DNA from: Gammaproteobacteria bacterium
Lineage (GTDB): Bacteria > Pseudomonadota > Gammaproteobacteria > Pseudomonadales > JAUIET01
Reading direction: 5' to 3'
Assembly: GCA_030429735.1 (NCBI GenBank)
Contig: JAUIET010000002.1
Coordinates: 418,414 to 482,413, forward strand
DNA: 64,000 nt
Part shown: positions 1 through 8,031 of the stretch, piece after piece
Layout of the letters: each line of letters starts with the position of its first letter
How positions within the stretch are numbered: the stretch's first letter is position 1
Made by a program: the position numbers and the translations under genes
The notes under the pieces: generated by a model
Told to the model about the DNA's origin: nothing
The model's input: only the letters and a program-made list of their open reading frames with translations
Databases searched by the model: none

Positions 1-257
1 CCAATCACACCACGCAACACATGCAAGCCAGGCGATCGCGGCACCAGTGCGGCACGACCATTGCGCACCACAAAAGGCAGTATCCACAGCAAGCCGAAAA
101 ATGCGCGAAAAAACGCGATCTCAAAAAAATGAAACGACAGGCTCAGCTGCTTGACCAGCGCTTCCATTGAGCTGAACAATACAGCCGCCAGCAGCATCCA
201 CAGAGCACCGCGCACATTCGGCGGCAAATCATCCGGAAGGAATGGCGCGCGTGGCAC
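1..257 (-). CDS. EamA/DMT-family transporter, N-terminal part (runs off window)
   Basis: Reading the minus strand from a GTG at 257 gives 85 open codons to the window edge. The start is MPRAPFLPDDLPPNVRGALW, followed by two hydrophobic helices (about residues 18-38 and 46-66). An N-terminal helix ending in a small-residue/Glu/Lys pattern and a second helix rich in Phe and Arg are typical of EamA (drug/metabolite) transporters, inner-membrane carriers with ten helices. The GTG overlaps the TAG stop of the upstream SDR by one base (TAGTG), which indicates translational coupling and one operon. It may import or export the substrate or product of the SDR. The family call rests on an N-terminal fragment only; the substrate is unknown. 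Confidence 0.7.
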   Translation of the reverse strand, partial: MPRAPFLPDDLPPNVRGALWMLLAAVLFSSMEALVKQLSLSFHFFEIAFFRAFFGLLWILPFVVRNGRAALVPRSPGLHVLRGVI

Positions 258-1021
258 TACCAGGCGGTGGTGCCACCGTCGATGGCAAAGTTGGCGCCAG
301 TCACCCAGCGGGATTCATCCGACGCCAGGTAAACGGCAGCCGGCACCACGTCTTCCGGCTTACCCACGCGACCCAACATCAACTTGGATTTCATCGGGCC
401 CCACCAGTCCGGGTTCTGCATAAACTCCGCTGTCTGATTGGTTTCCACCAGACCCGGTGATATTGAGTTGGCGCGGATGTTGTGCGGGCCGCCCTCCATG
501 GCCAGATGGCGGGTCATCGCGATGACGCCCGCTTTGGCGGTGGAATGGGCCAGGCCCGGCAACACTGCGTAACAGATTGAGCCAGACACGGAACCCACGT
601 TGATGATGGAACCAGACTGCTGCCTGAGCATGTGCGGCCATACCTGTTGGGTAAGATGAAACACAATATCCACCTCATCGCGCATTGTGTCACGAAAGGT
701 TTCATAACTCATGTCTTCGAACCAGTCGAAGTACGCCATGGCCGCATTGTTATACAGCACGTCAATACGCCCGTAGGTGTCCATTGCGAGGTCGACCAGT
801 TGCTGCGCCACAGCCGGGTCGCTGAGATTGACGCCGTGCAAAGCCACAATCTTGCCGCCACTGGCCGTCACTTCCTCGGTGGTGGCGATTGATTCTTCAG
901 CGTTCAGGTCACAGCTTACCAGCAAGGCACCCTCGGCACTGAACATGCGCGCCGCCACCCGGCCCATGCTGCCGCCGGTGCCGGTGATGATGGCCACTTT
1001 ATCCTGCAGTCTTCCCGCCAT
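257..1021 (-). CDS. SDR-family oxidoreductase with His in place of the catalytic Tyr
   Basis: A 254-aa short-chain dehydrogenase from the ATG at 1021, which has GGGAG eight bases upstream. An in-frame ATG at 1087 would add 22 unconserved residues. The Rossmann glycine motif TGTGGSMG is at residues 13-20, the NNAA motif at 91-94, and the catalytic Ser near 144. The usual YxxxK is HSTAK (His159, Lys163), a substitution known in one SDR subgroup and likely to change the chemistry or substrate range. The C-terminal IDGG motif is present. It is coupled by a TAGTG overlap to the EamA transporter downstream. A candidate operator of the cluster's LAL regulator lies at 1110-1125, upstream of this gene. 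Substrate unknown. Confidence 0.88.
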   Translation of the reverse strand: MAGRLQDKVAIITGTGGSMGRVAARMFSAEGALLVSCDLNAEESIATTEEVTASGGKIVALHGVNLSDPAVAQQLVDLAMDTYGRIDVLYNNAAMAYFDWFEDMSYETFRDTMRDEVDIVFHLTQQVWPHMLRQQSGSIINVGSVSGSICYAVLPGLAHSTAKAGVIAMTRHLAMEGGPHNIRANSISPGLVETNQTAEFMQNPDWWGPMKSKLMLGRVGKPEDVVPAAVYLASDESRWVTGANFAIDGGTTAW

Positions 1022-1109
1022 TGCTTTCGCTCCCGCCGTGTCAGTGTCGTCTGCCAAGCCCCTGTGAGCCTGGAAGACACTATTCAACGCGAAGTCAGGC
1101 TGGAGACCT

Positions 1110-1125
1110 CCTATCTTTGGGCAGG
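1110..1125 (-). promoter_or_regulatory. Candidate LAL-regulator operator, site E
   Basis: The plus strand reads CCTATCTTTGGGCAGG. It matches site A at 11488-11503 (CCTACCTTTAGGCAGG) at 14 of 16 positions. It lies 89 bp upstream of the SDR start at 1021 within the otherwise empty 335-bp gap 1022-1356. Assignment to the regulator encoded at 17032-19761 is inference. Confidence 0.5.
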
Positions 1126-1356
1126 CGGTGTTAGCATCCGTGGCACACGTCGGTCGGTGGGCAGTTTACCGGCCAAAAGTAAGGTAATGCCGGGTGATCA
1201 AGTGGTTAGAGTGCAAAGCACACCAGCCGGGTGCCTCCCGGCCTGGTGACCTACAATCAATACCCAGCACACTGTGGATGTGACAATGAACCGTGCCGAA
1301 ACGATTACTCATAAGCGATACACATCATCGTGAGCGGACGCTGGCTGTAGCAATCG

Positions 1357-2457
1357 ATGGACACGCTTGATACCGTTGTGATTGGTGCCGGGGTCGTCGG
1401 CCTTGCGGTTGCACGCGCGCTGGCGCAGGCCGGACGCGAGGTGATTGTGCTGGAAGCCGAAAGTGAATTTGGTGCCCACGCCAGCAGCCGCAATTCCGAA
1501 GTAATCCACGCCGGCATCTACTACACGCCGGGCAGTCGAAAGGCATCAGCGTGTGTAGCAGGCAAAGAGCAGCTGTACCGATACTGTGAAGAGCGCCATA
1601 TTGACCATCAGCGCGTCGGCAAGCTGCTGGTCGCTGCGCGTGCCGAGGAACAGCCACGCCTGCAACAGCTGATCGATCAGGCGGTCGCCTGCGGCGTCAC
1701 CGATTTGCGCTGGCTTGATGCGGCAGAGCTCGCCGAACGCGAGCCGGAACTGGCCGTTCACGCCGCGGTTCTGTCGCCGTCTACCGGCATTGTTGACAGC
1801 CACCAGTTGATGCTGAGCCTGCTCGGCGATTTGGAGCACGCCGGCGGATTTCTGGTTCTGGACAGCCCGGTACTCAGTGGTTCAATCACCCCGGACGGAG
1901 TGGAACTGCAGATCGGTGGCATTTCGGATTCGCGCGCGTTGTGCAACACCGTTGTGAACTGCAGTGGACTGTGGGCACCCGACATGGCTCATTCACTGGG
2001 TTTACCCAGCGAACAACTGCCCACGGCGTACTACGCCCGCGGCCACTACTATGCGCTGGCCGGTCGCTCGCCGTTTCGACACCTTGTGTACCCGATGCCA
2101 TCCAGCGCGGGACTGGGCGTGCACGTTACGCTGGACCTGGCCGGACAGGCGCGTTTCGGGCCGGACGTGGAATGGATTGACCGGGTCGATTACACCTTCA
2201 ATGAAACCAGCGAAGCACGGTTTCGCAGTGCCATCGCCGAATACTATCCGGGCATCAGCGCGCGCGATATTCACCCAGGCTATACCGGCATACGTGCCAA
2301 AATCGTACCCGCAAACCAACCCGCCGCCGACTTCTCAGTCGACAACACCGCATTCCACAATGGCAAAGGACTGATCAATCTGTTCGGTATTGAATCGCCC
2401 GGGCTGACAGCGTCTATGGCAATTGCCGATGAAGTTGCTGCCATGCTGGAACCGTAA
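1357..2457 (+). CDS. FAD-dependent oxidoreductase, L-2-hydroxyglutarate oxidase-like (DAO fold)
   Basis: A 366-aa flavoprotein. The N-terminal Rossmann fold has GAGVVG near residues 10-15 and ends in the ribose-binding acidic residue of IVLEAE. The stretch SSRNSEVIHAGIYY (about 44-57) is characteristic of the L-2-hydroxyglutarate oxidase/dehydrogenase branch of the DAO family, which oxidises 2-hydroxyacids or related amines using FAD. The C-terminal nucleotide-binding loop ([17 protein letters not shown]) is complete. The ribosome-binding site is weak. The last ~165 coding bases and 26 bp beyond recur in degraded form at 6271-6457, so this copy is the intact one. It is transcribed away from the SDR. 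The exact substrate is uncertain. Confidence 0.85.
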   Translation: MDTLDTVVIGAGVVGLAVARALAQAGREVIVLEAESEFGAHASSRNSEVIHAGIYYTPGSRKASACVAGKEQLYRYCEERHIDHQRVGKLLVAARAEEQPRLQQLIDQAVACGVTDLRWLDAAELAEREPELAVHAAVLSPSTGIVDSHQLMLSLLGDLEHAGGFLVLDSPVLSGSITPDGVELQIGGISDSRALCNTVVNCSGLWAPDMAHSLGLPSEQLPTAYYARGHYYALAGRSPFRHLVYPMPSSAGLGVHVTLDLAGQARFGPDVEWIDRVDYTFNETSEARFRSAIAEYYPGISARDIHPGYTGIRAKIVPANQPAADFSVDNTAFHNGKGLINLFGIESPGLTASMAIADEVAAMLEP

Positions 2458-2483
2458 CCCGCGCGGCACTCTTTCTGTGCAGC

Positions 2484-2779
2484 CGTGTACCCATACCGCC
2501 GGAAGAGTGCGCTGTGCGAGTGCAAAGCATACACCTACGTTCGTATACTATGTTGGTTGCAAGGCCTGACCCCGGGGACTTTTTAGCCGCCATGGGCAAA
2601 TAGGCGACATGCGTACGATAATAAGAGAAGCGGTTCGCCAAAGCGCTTCTTGGAGGAGATGTTACATTGGGTAGGATTCTAACATCCAAATTAAGTGGCG
2701 AGGAATCAATAGCCGATACTGCGGCATGCGGCACTTGTATTCCACAATGTCCAGACAATCGCTCTGACCCTTGGAGCGC
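2484..2779. other. Intergenic, no gene recognised
   Basis: This holds the first bases of the islet after the flavoprotein repeat. A ggaggag stretch at 2651-2657 precedes an ATG that opens no long frame. CTGACCCC occurs at 2567-2574 and tctgacccttgga at 2763-2775. No supported gene, RNA or clear terminator was seen. Confidence 0.4.
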
Positions 2780-3085
2780 CTAAAAATCAACGTCGATGTT
2801 TAACAGCCTTTGTACATTAAGGGTGATAAATACGCCCAGAGCCAGTGCACTTGTTACGCCCCAGAAGAGCTCTACCGCCAGGGAGGGAAAAGTCACCAAG
2901 GTGGTTATAGCCAGCGGTATAGCGGCTGCCAGCAGGCTCGCGATCAAAAAATTCAGTTTGCAGGTTGCGCGCTTTTGCAGAGGTGACAAATCAACAAACA
3001 GGCAGATGTGCGCCGTCAGAAACAGATAAAAAAGAAAATGGCTGCCAATAGCGGCGTGACTGTTGGGATAGACTGCTTCGATCAT
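2780..3085 (-). CDS. Small integral membrane protein, function unknown
   Basis: A 101-aa protein with three predicted hydrophobic helices, at about residues 13-33, 45-68 and 70-90. There is a short basic loop (LQKRATCK) between helices 1 and 2 and an acidic C-terminus (NIDVDF). I do not recognise the family; it vaguely resembles HXXEE-type small membrane proteins in size and topology. It follows the ribbon-helix-helix gene on the same strand with a 52-bp gap, so the two may be co-transcribed. It sits inside the duplicated-end islet and has no link to the catabolic genes. Confidence 0.55.
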   Translation of the reverse strand: MIEAVYPNSHAAIGSHFLFYLFLTAHICLFVDLSPLQKRATCKLNFLIASLLAAAIPLAITTLVTFPSLAVELFWGVTSALALGVFITLNVQRLLNIDVDF

Positions 3086-3137
3086 CTTACTACCAATCCA
3101 CTATCAATAAGACCGCTTGGGGCTATTTCCGCCTGAA

Positions 3138-3326
3138 TCAGTCCTTATTGGGAATATCAAACACTTCTTCACGCCAATCGGGACCCATTCGCTGCTCAAT
3201 ATATTCGCGAATGAACTGTCTGATCTGCTGCGAGGGTGTGACATCCTCCACATTGCAGAGTTTCTCAAACACTGCCTTTTTTTTGGGGTCAACCAGAACA
3301 GTCAAGCGTGCAGTTCTCTTTTCCAT
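3138..3326 (-). CDS. Ribbon-helix-helix (CopG-type) DNA-binding protein
   Basis: A 62-aa protein from the ATG at 3326, which has AGGA eight bases upstream. An in-frame ATG at 3335 lacks spacing for a ribosome-binding site. The N-terminal strand RLTVLVDPKKKAVFEKLC followed by a helix-turn-helix-like stretch (about residues 24-48) is the MetJ/Arc ribbon-helix-helix arrangement. Such proteins bind DNA as dimers, often as antitoxins or autoregulators. The neighbour 52 bp downstream is a membrane protein rather than a recognisable toxin, so a toxin-antitoxin role is not supported by homology. The C-terminus (MGPDWREEVFDIPNKD) extends beyond the fold. Confidence 0.72.
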   Translation of the reverse strand: MEKRTARLTVLVDPKKKAVFEKLCNVEDVTPSQQIRQFIREYIEQRMGPDWREEVFDIPNKD

Positions 3327-3721
3327 AGGGGTCATCCTACTAAACTGTGGTCCTCCCATACTACCATAATATTAACATCAAATTATCATGCTCAGAATGC
3401 CCCATCCCTCCCTGGCTGTTTCAGTTCTGAGGCGCATCGCTACCCTTTTCCAGCGAACAGGCCCGTTCCTGATGCAATTCAAGCAATTAGTATGTGAATT
3501 AAAAACTAATTTGATTTTAATCATATTACCGCACATGCGGGCCTTTGTCCATGCGTTTCAGGGCTTGGCGACGCCAGTTAATGATATGTGATTGATTCTG
3601 CTCAAATAAAATATAATACATTTATAAGTAACATACTATTATAATGTGATTGCAACTGCAAAATGCGTCCGGCTGCGCGTGAGCCCCGGTGATTGATGCT
3701 TACCGTTTGGACAAGCTGAGT
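3327..3721. promoter_or_regulatory. A+T-rich divergent spacer with candidate promoter
   Basis: No convincing gene. The spacer becomes strongly A+T-rich toward the glycosyltransferases. A good -10 (TATAAT, 3612-3617) lies 104 bp before the glycosyltransferase ATG, with a TTGATT at 3592-3597 that gives a short 14-bp spacer. A small inverted repeat (CCGCA-CA-TGCGG) at 3530-3541 precedes it. The promoter assignment is tentative. Confidence 0.35.
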
Positions 3722-4903
3722 ATGAATATTCTTTTTTGCAATTATGAATACCCGCCTCTCGGCGGCGGAGGTGGCGTTGTGAACGCCTGGTTGGCGGAGG
3801 CGCTTGCCGAGGCCCATGAGGTAACCGTTCTGACCTCTTCGGCGTATGGCCTCAGTGAAGACGAAATCGTCAATGGCGTGCGTGTACTGCGTGTGCCGGT
3901 GTATTTTCGCAATAAACTGCAAGCGGCAAATATGGCATCGCTGGCAGCCTATGTGGTGAACGGGATACGCCGCGGGAGAACACTGCTTCGCGAACAACGC
4001 TTCGATGTGATCAATACCCATTTCGTGATTCCGACCGGTCCGGTGGGTTGGTACCTCGCTCGTTTGGCTGGCATTCCAAACGTATTGTCGGTGCACGGTG
4101 GTGACTTGTATGACCCGAGCAAGTTTATGTCGCCGCACAGGCATTTTTTTCTTCGAGAGCCTGCCAAACGCCTGTTGCGGGCTGCGAGCATGGTTGTGGG
4201 GCAATCGACAAATACCATTGAGAATGTACGGCAATACTATGACGACTCAGTACCATGCGAGCTTGTGCCGCTGGGTATTCCAAGGCTCAGTGTTAAAGCC
4301 CAGGATCGAAGCGCCTTTGGCCTCAGCGAGGACGATTTCGTCCTGATCACCATTGGTCGTCTGGTAAGCCGCAAGGGTATCGACCAGTTAGTAGACGTCA
4401 TCGGCGCGATGCACAATAGCGCGGTGAAGCTGCTGGTCATTGGCGGTGGGCCGAAGCAGGAAGAATGGGAAGCCCTGGTGCATCACAGAAGGCTCGGCAG
4501 CAGGATTCGTTTTCTGGGGCAGGTCAGCGACGAGCAAAAGTATGCGATGCTGGCCTGTGCTGATCTGTATGTGTCAACCAGCCAACACGAAGGATTTGGA
4601 CTGGTGTTTCTGGAGGGAATGGCCGCTGGATTGCCTGTGGTGTGTTACAACCATGGCGGGCAAACCGACTTCATCAGGAACGGAGAAAATGGCTATCTGG
4701 TCGAGTTGGGAGACAAGCAGACGTTTCAGCTACGACTTAACGCGCTGGAAAATGATCGGGCCTTGCTGGCCAAACTGTCAGCCGCGAGCCGAGAAACTGT
4801 TGAGCAGTATTTTATCGATCGCTGTGCACAGCGCTATCAAGCACTGTTCCAGGCAGCTATAGAGACCCATTCGCGTACTGCCCATTTGTCCGGGACAGGT
4901 TGA
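3722..4903 (+). CDS. GT4-family glycosyltransferase
   Basis: A 393-aa protein from the ATG at 3722; the upstream in-frame start adds 11 unconserved residues. It has the GT-B fold of family 4. The N-terminal motif NYEYPPLGGGGG is an acceptor-domain glycine loop, HGGDLYD (about 131-137) is an active-site loop, and IGRLVSRKG (about 214-222) opens the donor domain. EGFGLVFLEGMAAGLPVV (about 297-314) is the E-x7-E nucleotide-sugar site. Retaining enzymes of this family transfer hexoses from NDP- or GDP-sugars in envelope or exopolysaccharide synthesis. The second GT4 gene lies 120 bp downstream and is a paralogue. Sugar and acceptor cannot be told from sequence. Confidence 0.87.
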   Translation: MNILFCNYEYPPLGGGGGVVNAWLAEALAEAHEVTVLTSSAYGLSEDEIVNGVRVLRVPVYFRNKLQAANMASLAAYVVNGIRRGRTLLREQRFDVINTHFVIPTGPVGWYLARLAGIPNVLSVHGGDLYDPSKFMSPHRHFFLREPAKRLLRAASMVVGQSTNTIENVRQYYDDSVPCELVPLGIPRLSVKAQDRSAFGLSEDDFVLITIGRLVSRKGIDQLVDVIGAMHNSAVKLLVIGGGPKQEEWEALVHHRRLGSRIRFLGQVSDEQKYAMLACADLYVSTSQHEGFGLVFLEGMAAGLPVVCYNHGGQTDFIRNGENGYLVELGDKQTFQLRLNALENDRALLAKLSAASRETVEQYFIDRCAQRYQALFQAAIETHSRTAHLSGTG

Positions 4904-5023
4904 GCCCATGGCCAATCTACCCGTGGCAACGCCCACAGGAAACACATTGCAAGCGAATTTGCTCCCTAGCAGCCGGGCGTGCGACTGCAGGAGCGCGGTT
5001 CGCTCACGAGACTACCCAATTCG

Positions 5024-6181
5024 ATGAACATTCTGCTGGTTAACTATGAGTTTCCGCCCCTCGGAGGTGGCGCGGGCCGTGGAACGTATAATCTTGCCCG
5101 CGAGCTGGCAACCGCCGGGCATTCGGTTGACGTACTAACTTCTCGTGCGAACGGGTTGCTGGAACTGGACACGGTCGACGGCTTCTGCATTCATCGGGTA
5201 AACAGTTTTCGCAAAGGCATTCATGATTCCGGTTTCCGCGGGGCATTTACGTTCCTGCTGTTTGCAGTTCCGGTGTTCCTCCGGCTCGGCAGGAGCAGGA
5301 ACTACGACATCATTCACTACTTCTTCAGTCTGCCAACCGGCTTGTTGCATTTTCTGCCCGGTAAACATCGCGAAGTGCCCTATATTGTGTCTCTGCGCGG
5401 TTCGGATGTGCCGAACTATGACGCATTTAACGAGAGCCTGCAGTTTGTGCACAAGATAATGCTGCCTGTCACCCGTTCAATCTGGCGGCAGTCAGCACAG
5501 GTTGTGGCCTTGAGTAACGCGCTGGCGACGACGGCGGCTGAGGTTGATAGCGGGGTGGACATCAAGGTAGTTCCAAATGGTATTGAGTCAGACCTGTTTG
5601 TGCGCAACCCGCACCTGAAAACGGAGCACCGTAAGAGTCAACCCACTGATCGTGTGCAGCTAATTTGCGTAACACGACTGATTGAACGCAAAGGGGTACA
5701 GGTATTGCTGCATGCCATGCAGGAGCTGGATGACTCTGTTTTCCTGACGATTGTTGGTGAAGGCAACTATAAGGTTGAATTGCAGCTGCTCGCCGGTCGC
5801 CTCAAGGTAGACTCCAAAGTACGTTTTCACGGCTACTGCCCCCGTGAAGATCTTGTCCAGCTGTATAATATCAGTGATATTTTTGTACTCCCCTCTATGG
5901 CGGAATCGTTTGGGATGGTATTTGTAGAGGCCATGTCCTGCGGGCTTCCGGTGGTAGGTGCACGTGTTGGTGGTGTGCCCGATATTATTAAAGCGGAGAA
6001 TGGAATTCTAGTTAAACCGGATTCGGTCGCTGAGCTGGCAGCGGCGATAAGCACTCTGGTAAAGGAACCCGAGCTGCGCGAACAACTTGGCCTGGCAAAT
6101 CGGGAGAGGGCTGTGCAGCACTATTCCTGGCGTGGTGTTTGCGAACGTTACGAGGCGATTTACCAGAACGCTATCGAATAG
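5024..6181 (+). CDS. GT4-family glycosyltransferase (paralogue of the preceding one)
   Basis: A 385-aa GT-B enzyme from the ATG at 5024 (MNILLVNYEFPPLGGGAG). The start mirrors that of the upstream gene almost exactly, which supports this start over the ORF's first ATG 15 codons earlier. LRGSDVPN (about 126-133) replaces the HGGD loop. The donor-domain start is TRLIERKG and the E-x7-E site is ESFGMVFVEAMSCGLPVVG (about 289-307). The two neighbours probably act in succession on the same glycan. There is no transporter, polymerase or sugar-nucleotide gene nearby, so the glycan machinery would be elsewhere in the genome. The gene ends 89 bp before the degraded flavoprotein fragment that closes the islet. 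Confidence 0.87.
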   Translation: MNILLVNYEFPPLGGGAGRGTYNLARELATAGHSVDVLTSRANGLLELDTVDGFCIHRVNSFRKGIHDSGFRGAFTFLLFAVPVFLRLGRSRNYDIIHYFFSLPTGLLHFLPGKHREVPYIVSLRGSDVPNYDAFNESLQFVHKIMLPVTRSIWRQSAQVVALSNALATTAAEVDSGVDIKVVPNGIESDLFVRNPHLKTEHRKSQPTDRVQLICVTRLIERKGVQVLLHAMQELDDSVFLTIVGEGNYKVELQLLAGRLKVDSKVRFHGYCPREDLVQLYNISDIFVLPSMAESFGMVFVEAMSCGLPVVGARVGGVPDIIKAENGILVKPDSVAELAAAISTLVKEPELREQLGLANRERAVQHYSWRGVCERYEAIYQNAIE

Positions 6182-6270
6182 ACCGTCTTGTGGCTGTCGC
6201 GAAGTTTGGATTGTAATACCGCTTCTCTTCGCGGCAGTTTTCGCTACAGTGCGTGTGGCTAAGCGTATCG

Positions 6271-6457
6271 GTGCCAAACCTATGTTCGCCAACCGGCCGC
6301 CGACTTCTCAGTCGACAGCAGCGCATTCCACAATGGCAAAGGCCTGATCATTCTGTTCGGTATTGAATCGCCCGGGCTGACGGCGTGCATGGCAATTGCC
6401 GATGAAGTTGCTGCTATGCTGGAACCATAACCCGCGCGGCACTCTGTTTGTGCAGCC
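6271..6457 (+). pseudogene. Degenerate 3' fragment of the flavoprotein gene (second copy)
   Basis: This repeats 2294-2483. Corresponding codons read ...[19 protein letters not shown]... and end at TAA 6428-6430, followed by the same 26 bp of 3' flank. There are small changes and a few missing bases near its left edge. No start or FAD-binding fold is present, so it is not functional. It marks the right edge of the glycosyltransferase islet. Confidence 0.8.
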
Positions 6458-6477
6458 ATTTGATAGTACCTTCGAAT

Positions 6478-6496
6478 CTACCTAGCGAAAGGCAGG
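6478..6496 (+). promoter_or_regulatory. Weak candidate LAL-regulator operator, site F
   Basis: CTACCTAGCGAAAGGCAGG resembles the cluster motif but has about three extra bases between the CTACCT and AAGGCAGG halves. It lies 63 bp before the dioxygenase start. Low confidence because of the altered spacing. Confidence 0.25.
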
Positions 6497-6558
6497 GTTT
6501 GCGCGCCAGCTTGTGCAGTACTCTGGGTGCACGAGAAGACCTTAATGAGGAGTGTCCG

Positions 6559-7518
6559 GTGCCTATTCAAGTAATCTGCAGCAGCCATGCCCACCTCACA
6601 GACTATGAGGAACTGGCGGTGGCCGACGAGATCCGTCGCGAGGTGGATGCCAATGTGGAGAAACACCGTCAGCTGATTGCCGACTTCAACCCGGATCTGG
6701 TGATCAAAATTGGCGATGACCACGCCAGTGGTTTCGGCCTGAGCCTGATGCCGCCATTTACGGTGGGGGTACGCGCCCACGCCATCGGTGATTTCAAATG
6801 CTCCAAAGGCCCCTTGAGCACGGATGAGCCACGCGCCAGAGCCTTGATTGCAGCGCTGCACAATCAGGGAATAGACGTTTCGTATTCCTACAACATGGCG
6901 GTGGATCATGGCGTAGTGCAGTTATTGGACCACTACTTTGGCGGCGTCGACCAGATTCCATGCATTCCCATCGTAATCAACTGTGGCGGCGATATTCGCC
7001 CGCCTTTGCACCGTACACGTGCGCTGGGCGAAGGCATCGGCCGCTTTGTGAAAGAGCAACTGGACGACCTGAACGTGACGATTATAGGCTCTGGCGGTCT
7101 GTCTCATGACCCACCGCTGCCGGTATTTCTTGAATCTCCCCCCGAGGTGCAACAGCGCATGATTGACGGCCCGCCGGAGTGGACCGATGAGGTTATGGCC
7201 GAGCGCGTGGAACGCGTGGTTCGCTTTGCCCGCGAGCACGCCGAAGGCAGCGATGAACTGCTGCCGCTGAACCGCGAGTGGGATGAACACGTTCTGACCC
7301 TGATGGTGAACCGCGATCTGGACACTTTGTGTGCCATGGACGAGCAGGAAATGATTGCTGTGGCCGGCCGCGGTGCCGCCGAGATTCGCAACTGGATTGC
7401 CCCACTCGCAGCCATCGACGCCTACACCGGTGGGCACTATGAAGCGGTGAAGGACTACTACTGCGACATACCTGCGTGGATCGTGGGTATGGGCCAGCTG
7501 CACGCGCACCCTGTTTAA
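6559..7518 (+). CDS. MhpB-type extradiol catechol dioxygenase (LigB superfamily)
   Basis: A 319-aa protein from a GTG at 6559 preceded by AGGAG. It aligns from memory along its full length with MhpB (3-carboxyethylcatechol / 2,3-dihydroxyphenylpropionate 1,2-dioxygenase), a type II Fe(II) ring-cleavage enzyme. His117 in the AVDHG context and His183 in GSGGLSHDPP correspond to the essential His115 and His179 of MhpB. The N-terminal CSSHAH, DDHASGF and LMPPFTVGV motifs are also family hallmarks. It should cleave a substituted catechol next to a hydroxyl. An MhpC-like C-C hydrolase in the same cluster (14773-15627) would take the product. The natural ring substrate is unknown. Confidence 0.9.
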   Translation: MPIQVICSSHAHLTDYEELAVADEIRREVDANVEKHRQLIADFNPDLVIKIGDDHASGFGLSLMPPFTVGVRAHAIGDFKCSKGPLSTDEPRARALIAALHNQGIDVSYSYNMAVDHGVVQLLDHYFGGVDQIPCIPIVINCGGDIRPPLHRTRALGEGIGRFVKEQLDDLNVTIIGSGGLSHDPPLPVFLESPPEVQQRMIDGPPEWTDEVMAERVERVVRFAREHAEGSDELLPLNREWDEHVLTLMVNRDLDTLCAMDEQEMIAVAGRGAAEIRNWIAPLAAIDAYTGGHYEAVKDYYCDIPAWIVGMGQLHAHPV

Positions 7519-7554
7519 CCAAGCTATTGCTAACCATTAAAGAGGATACCAACC

Positions 7555-8010
7555 ATGGCTGAAGAATCCATGCAGGACATCATGAACCGTTTCGTTGCCG
7601 AGCACATTGAGCTGTATCTGACCGATCCGGAGGCAGCACACATTTACGACTTCAGCCCGCTGGGCAACCCGCACAGCTTCCCCACGCTGCTGCTGTCGAC
7701 CACCGGTCGGCGCAGTGGCGAACAACGCCTCGTGCCCCTGGTGTACAAAAAAATAGGCGACGAATACGTTGTGGTTGCATCGAAAGCCGGCGCGCCTACC
7801 AACCCCGCCTGGTTTCTGAATCTGGAAAGCCAGCCACAATGCCACTTGCGCGTTGGCAAGCAGCAGTTCGACGCCACCGCGCGCGTTGCCAGCGACAGCG
7901 AATACCAGGCCCTCTGGGATGCAATGGTGGAGCTGTTCCCGGGCTATAGCCAATACGCCGAGACCACTCAGGGACGGAAAATACCGATTGTGTTGTGTAA
8001 GCCTGACTAA
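7555..8010 (+). CDS. Ddn-like nitroreductase/quinone-reductase family protein (DUF385)
   Basis: A 151-aa protein with a good AGAGGA ribosome-binding site, 36 bp downstream of the dioxygenase gene and surely co-transcribed with it. The motifs LLLSTTGRRSGEQRLVPL (about 43-60) and ASKAGAPTNPAWFLNL (about 76-91) are diagnostic of the split-barrel Ddn family, named for the deazaflavin (F420)-dependent nitroreductase of mycobacteria. Proteobacterial members may use other flavins. A role in reducing a quinone or an activated ring intermediate made by the neighbouring pathway is inference. Length is normal for the family. Confidence 0.85.
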   Translation: MAEESMQDIMNRFVAEHIELYLTDPEAAHIYDFSPLGNPHSFPTLLLSTTGRRSGEQRLVPLVYKKIGDEYVVVASKAGAPTNPAWFLNLESQPQCHLRVGKQQFDATARVASDSEYQALWDAMVELFPGYSQYAETTQGRKIPIVLCKPD

Positions 8011-8031
8011 GAAGCTGGTAGTCAGCCATCA

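Larger units (their letters stand above)
2294..6457. mobile_element. Islet bounded by duplicated 3' end of the flavoprotein gene
   Basis: Bases 2294-2483 (end of the flavoprotein gene plus 26 bp) are repeated with roughly nine in ten bases identical at 6271-6457. Between the copies lie two glycosyltransferases, a ribbon-helix-helix protein, a small membrane protein and A+T-rich spacer, none related to the catabolic genes on either side. The arrangement fits insertion, duplication or homologous replacement at a gene 3' end. No integrase or transposase is visible between the repeats. The boundaries are seen; mobility is inferred. Confidence 0.5.

Noticed and set aside
2414-2758. 114-aa minus-strand ORF over the flavoprotein 3' end and spacer
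   Set aside because: Opposes a well-supported gene, has no recognisable domain and crosses a repeat boundary.
3388-3591. 67-aa plus-strand ORF before the glycosyltransferases
   Set aside because: No ribosome-binding site, A+T-driven composition and no protein features. Treated as spacer.
3602-4234. 210-aa minus-strand ORF opposite the first glycosyltransferase
   Set aside because: Antisense shadow of a well-conserved GT4 enzyme.
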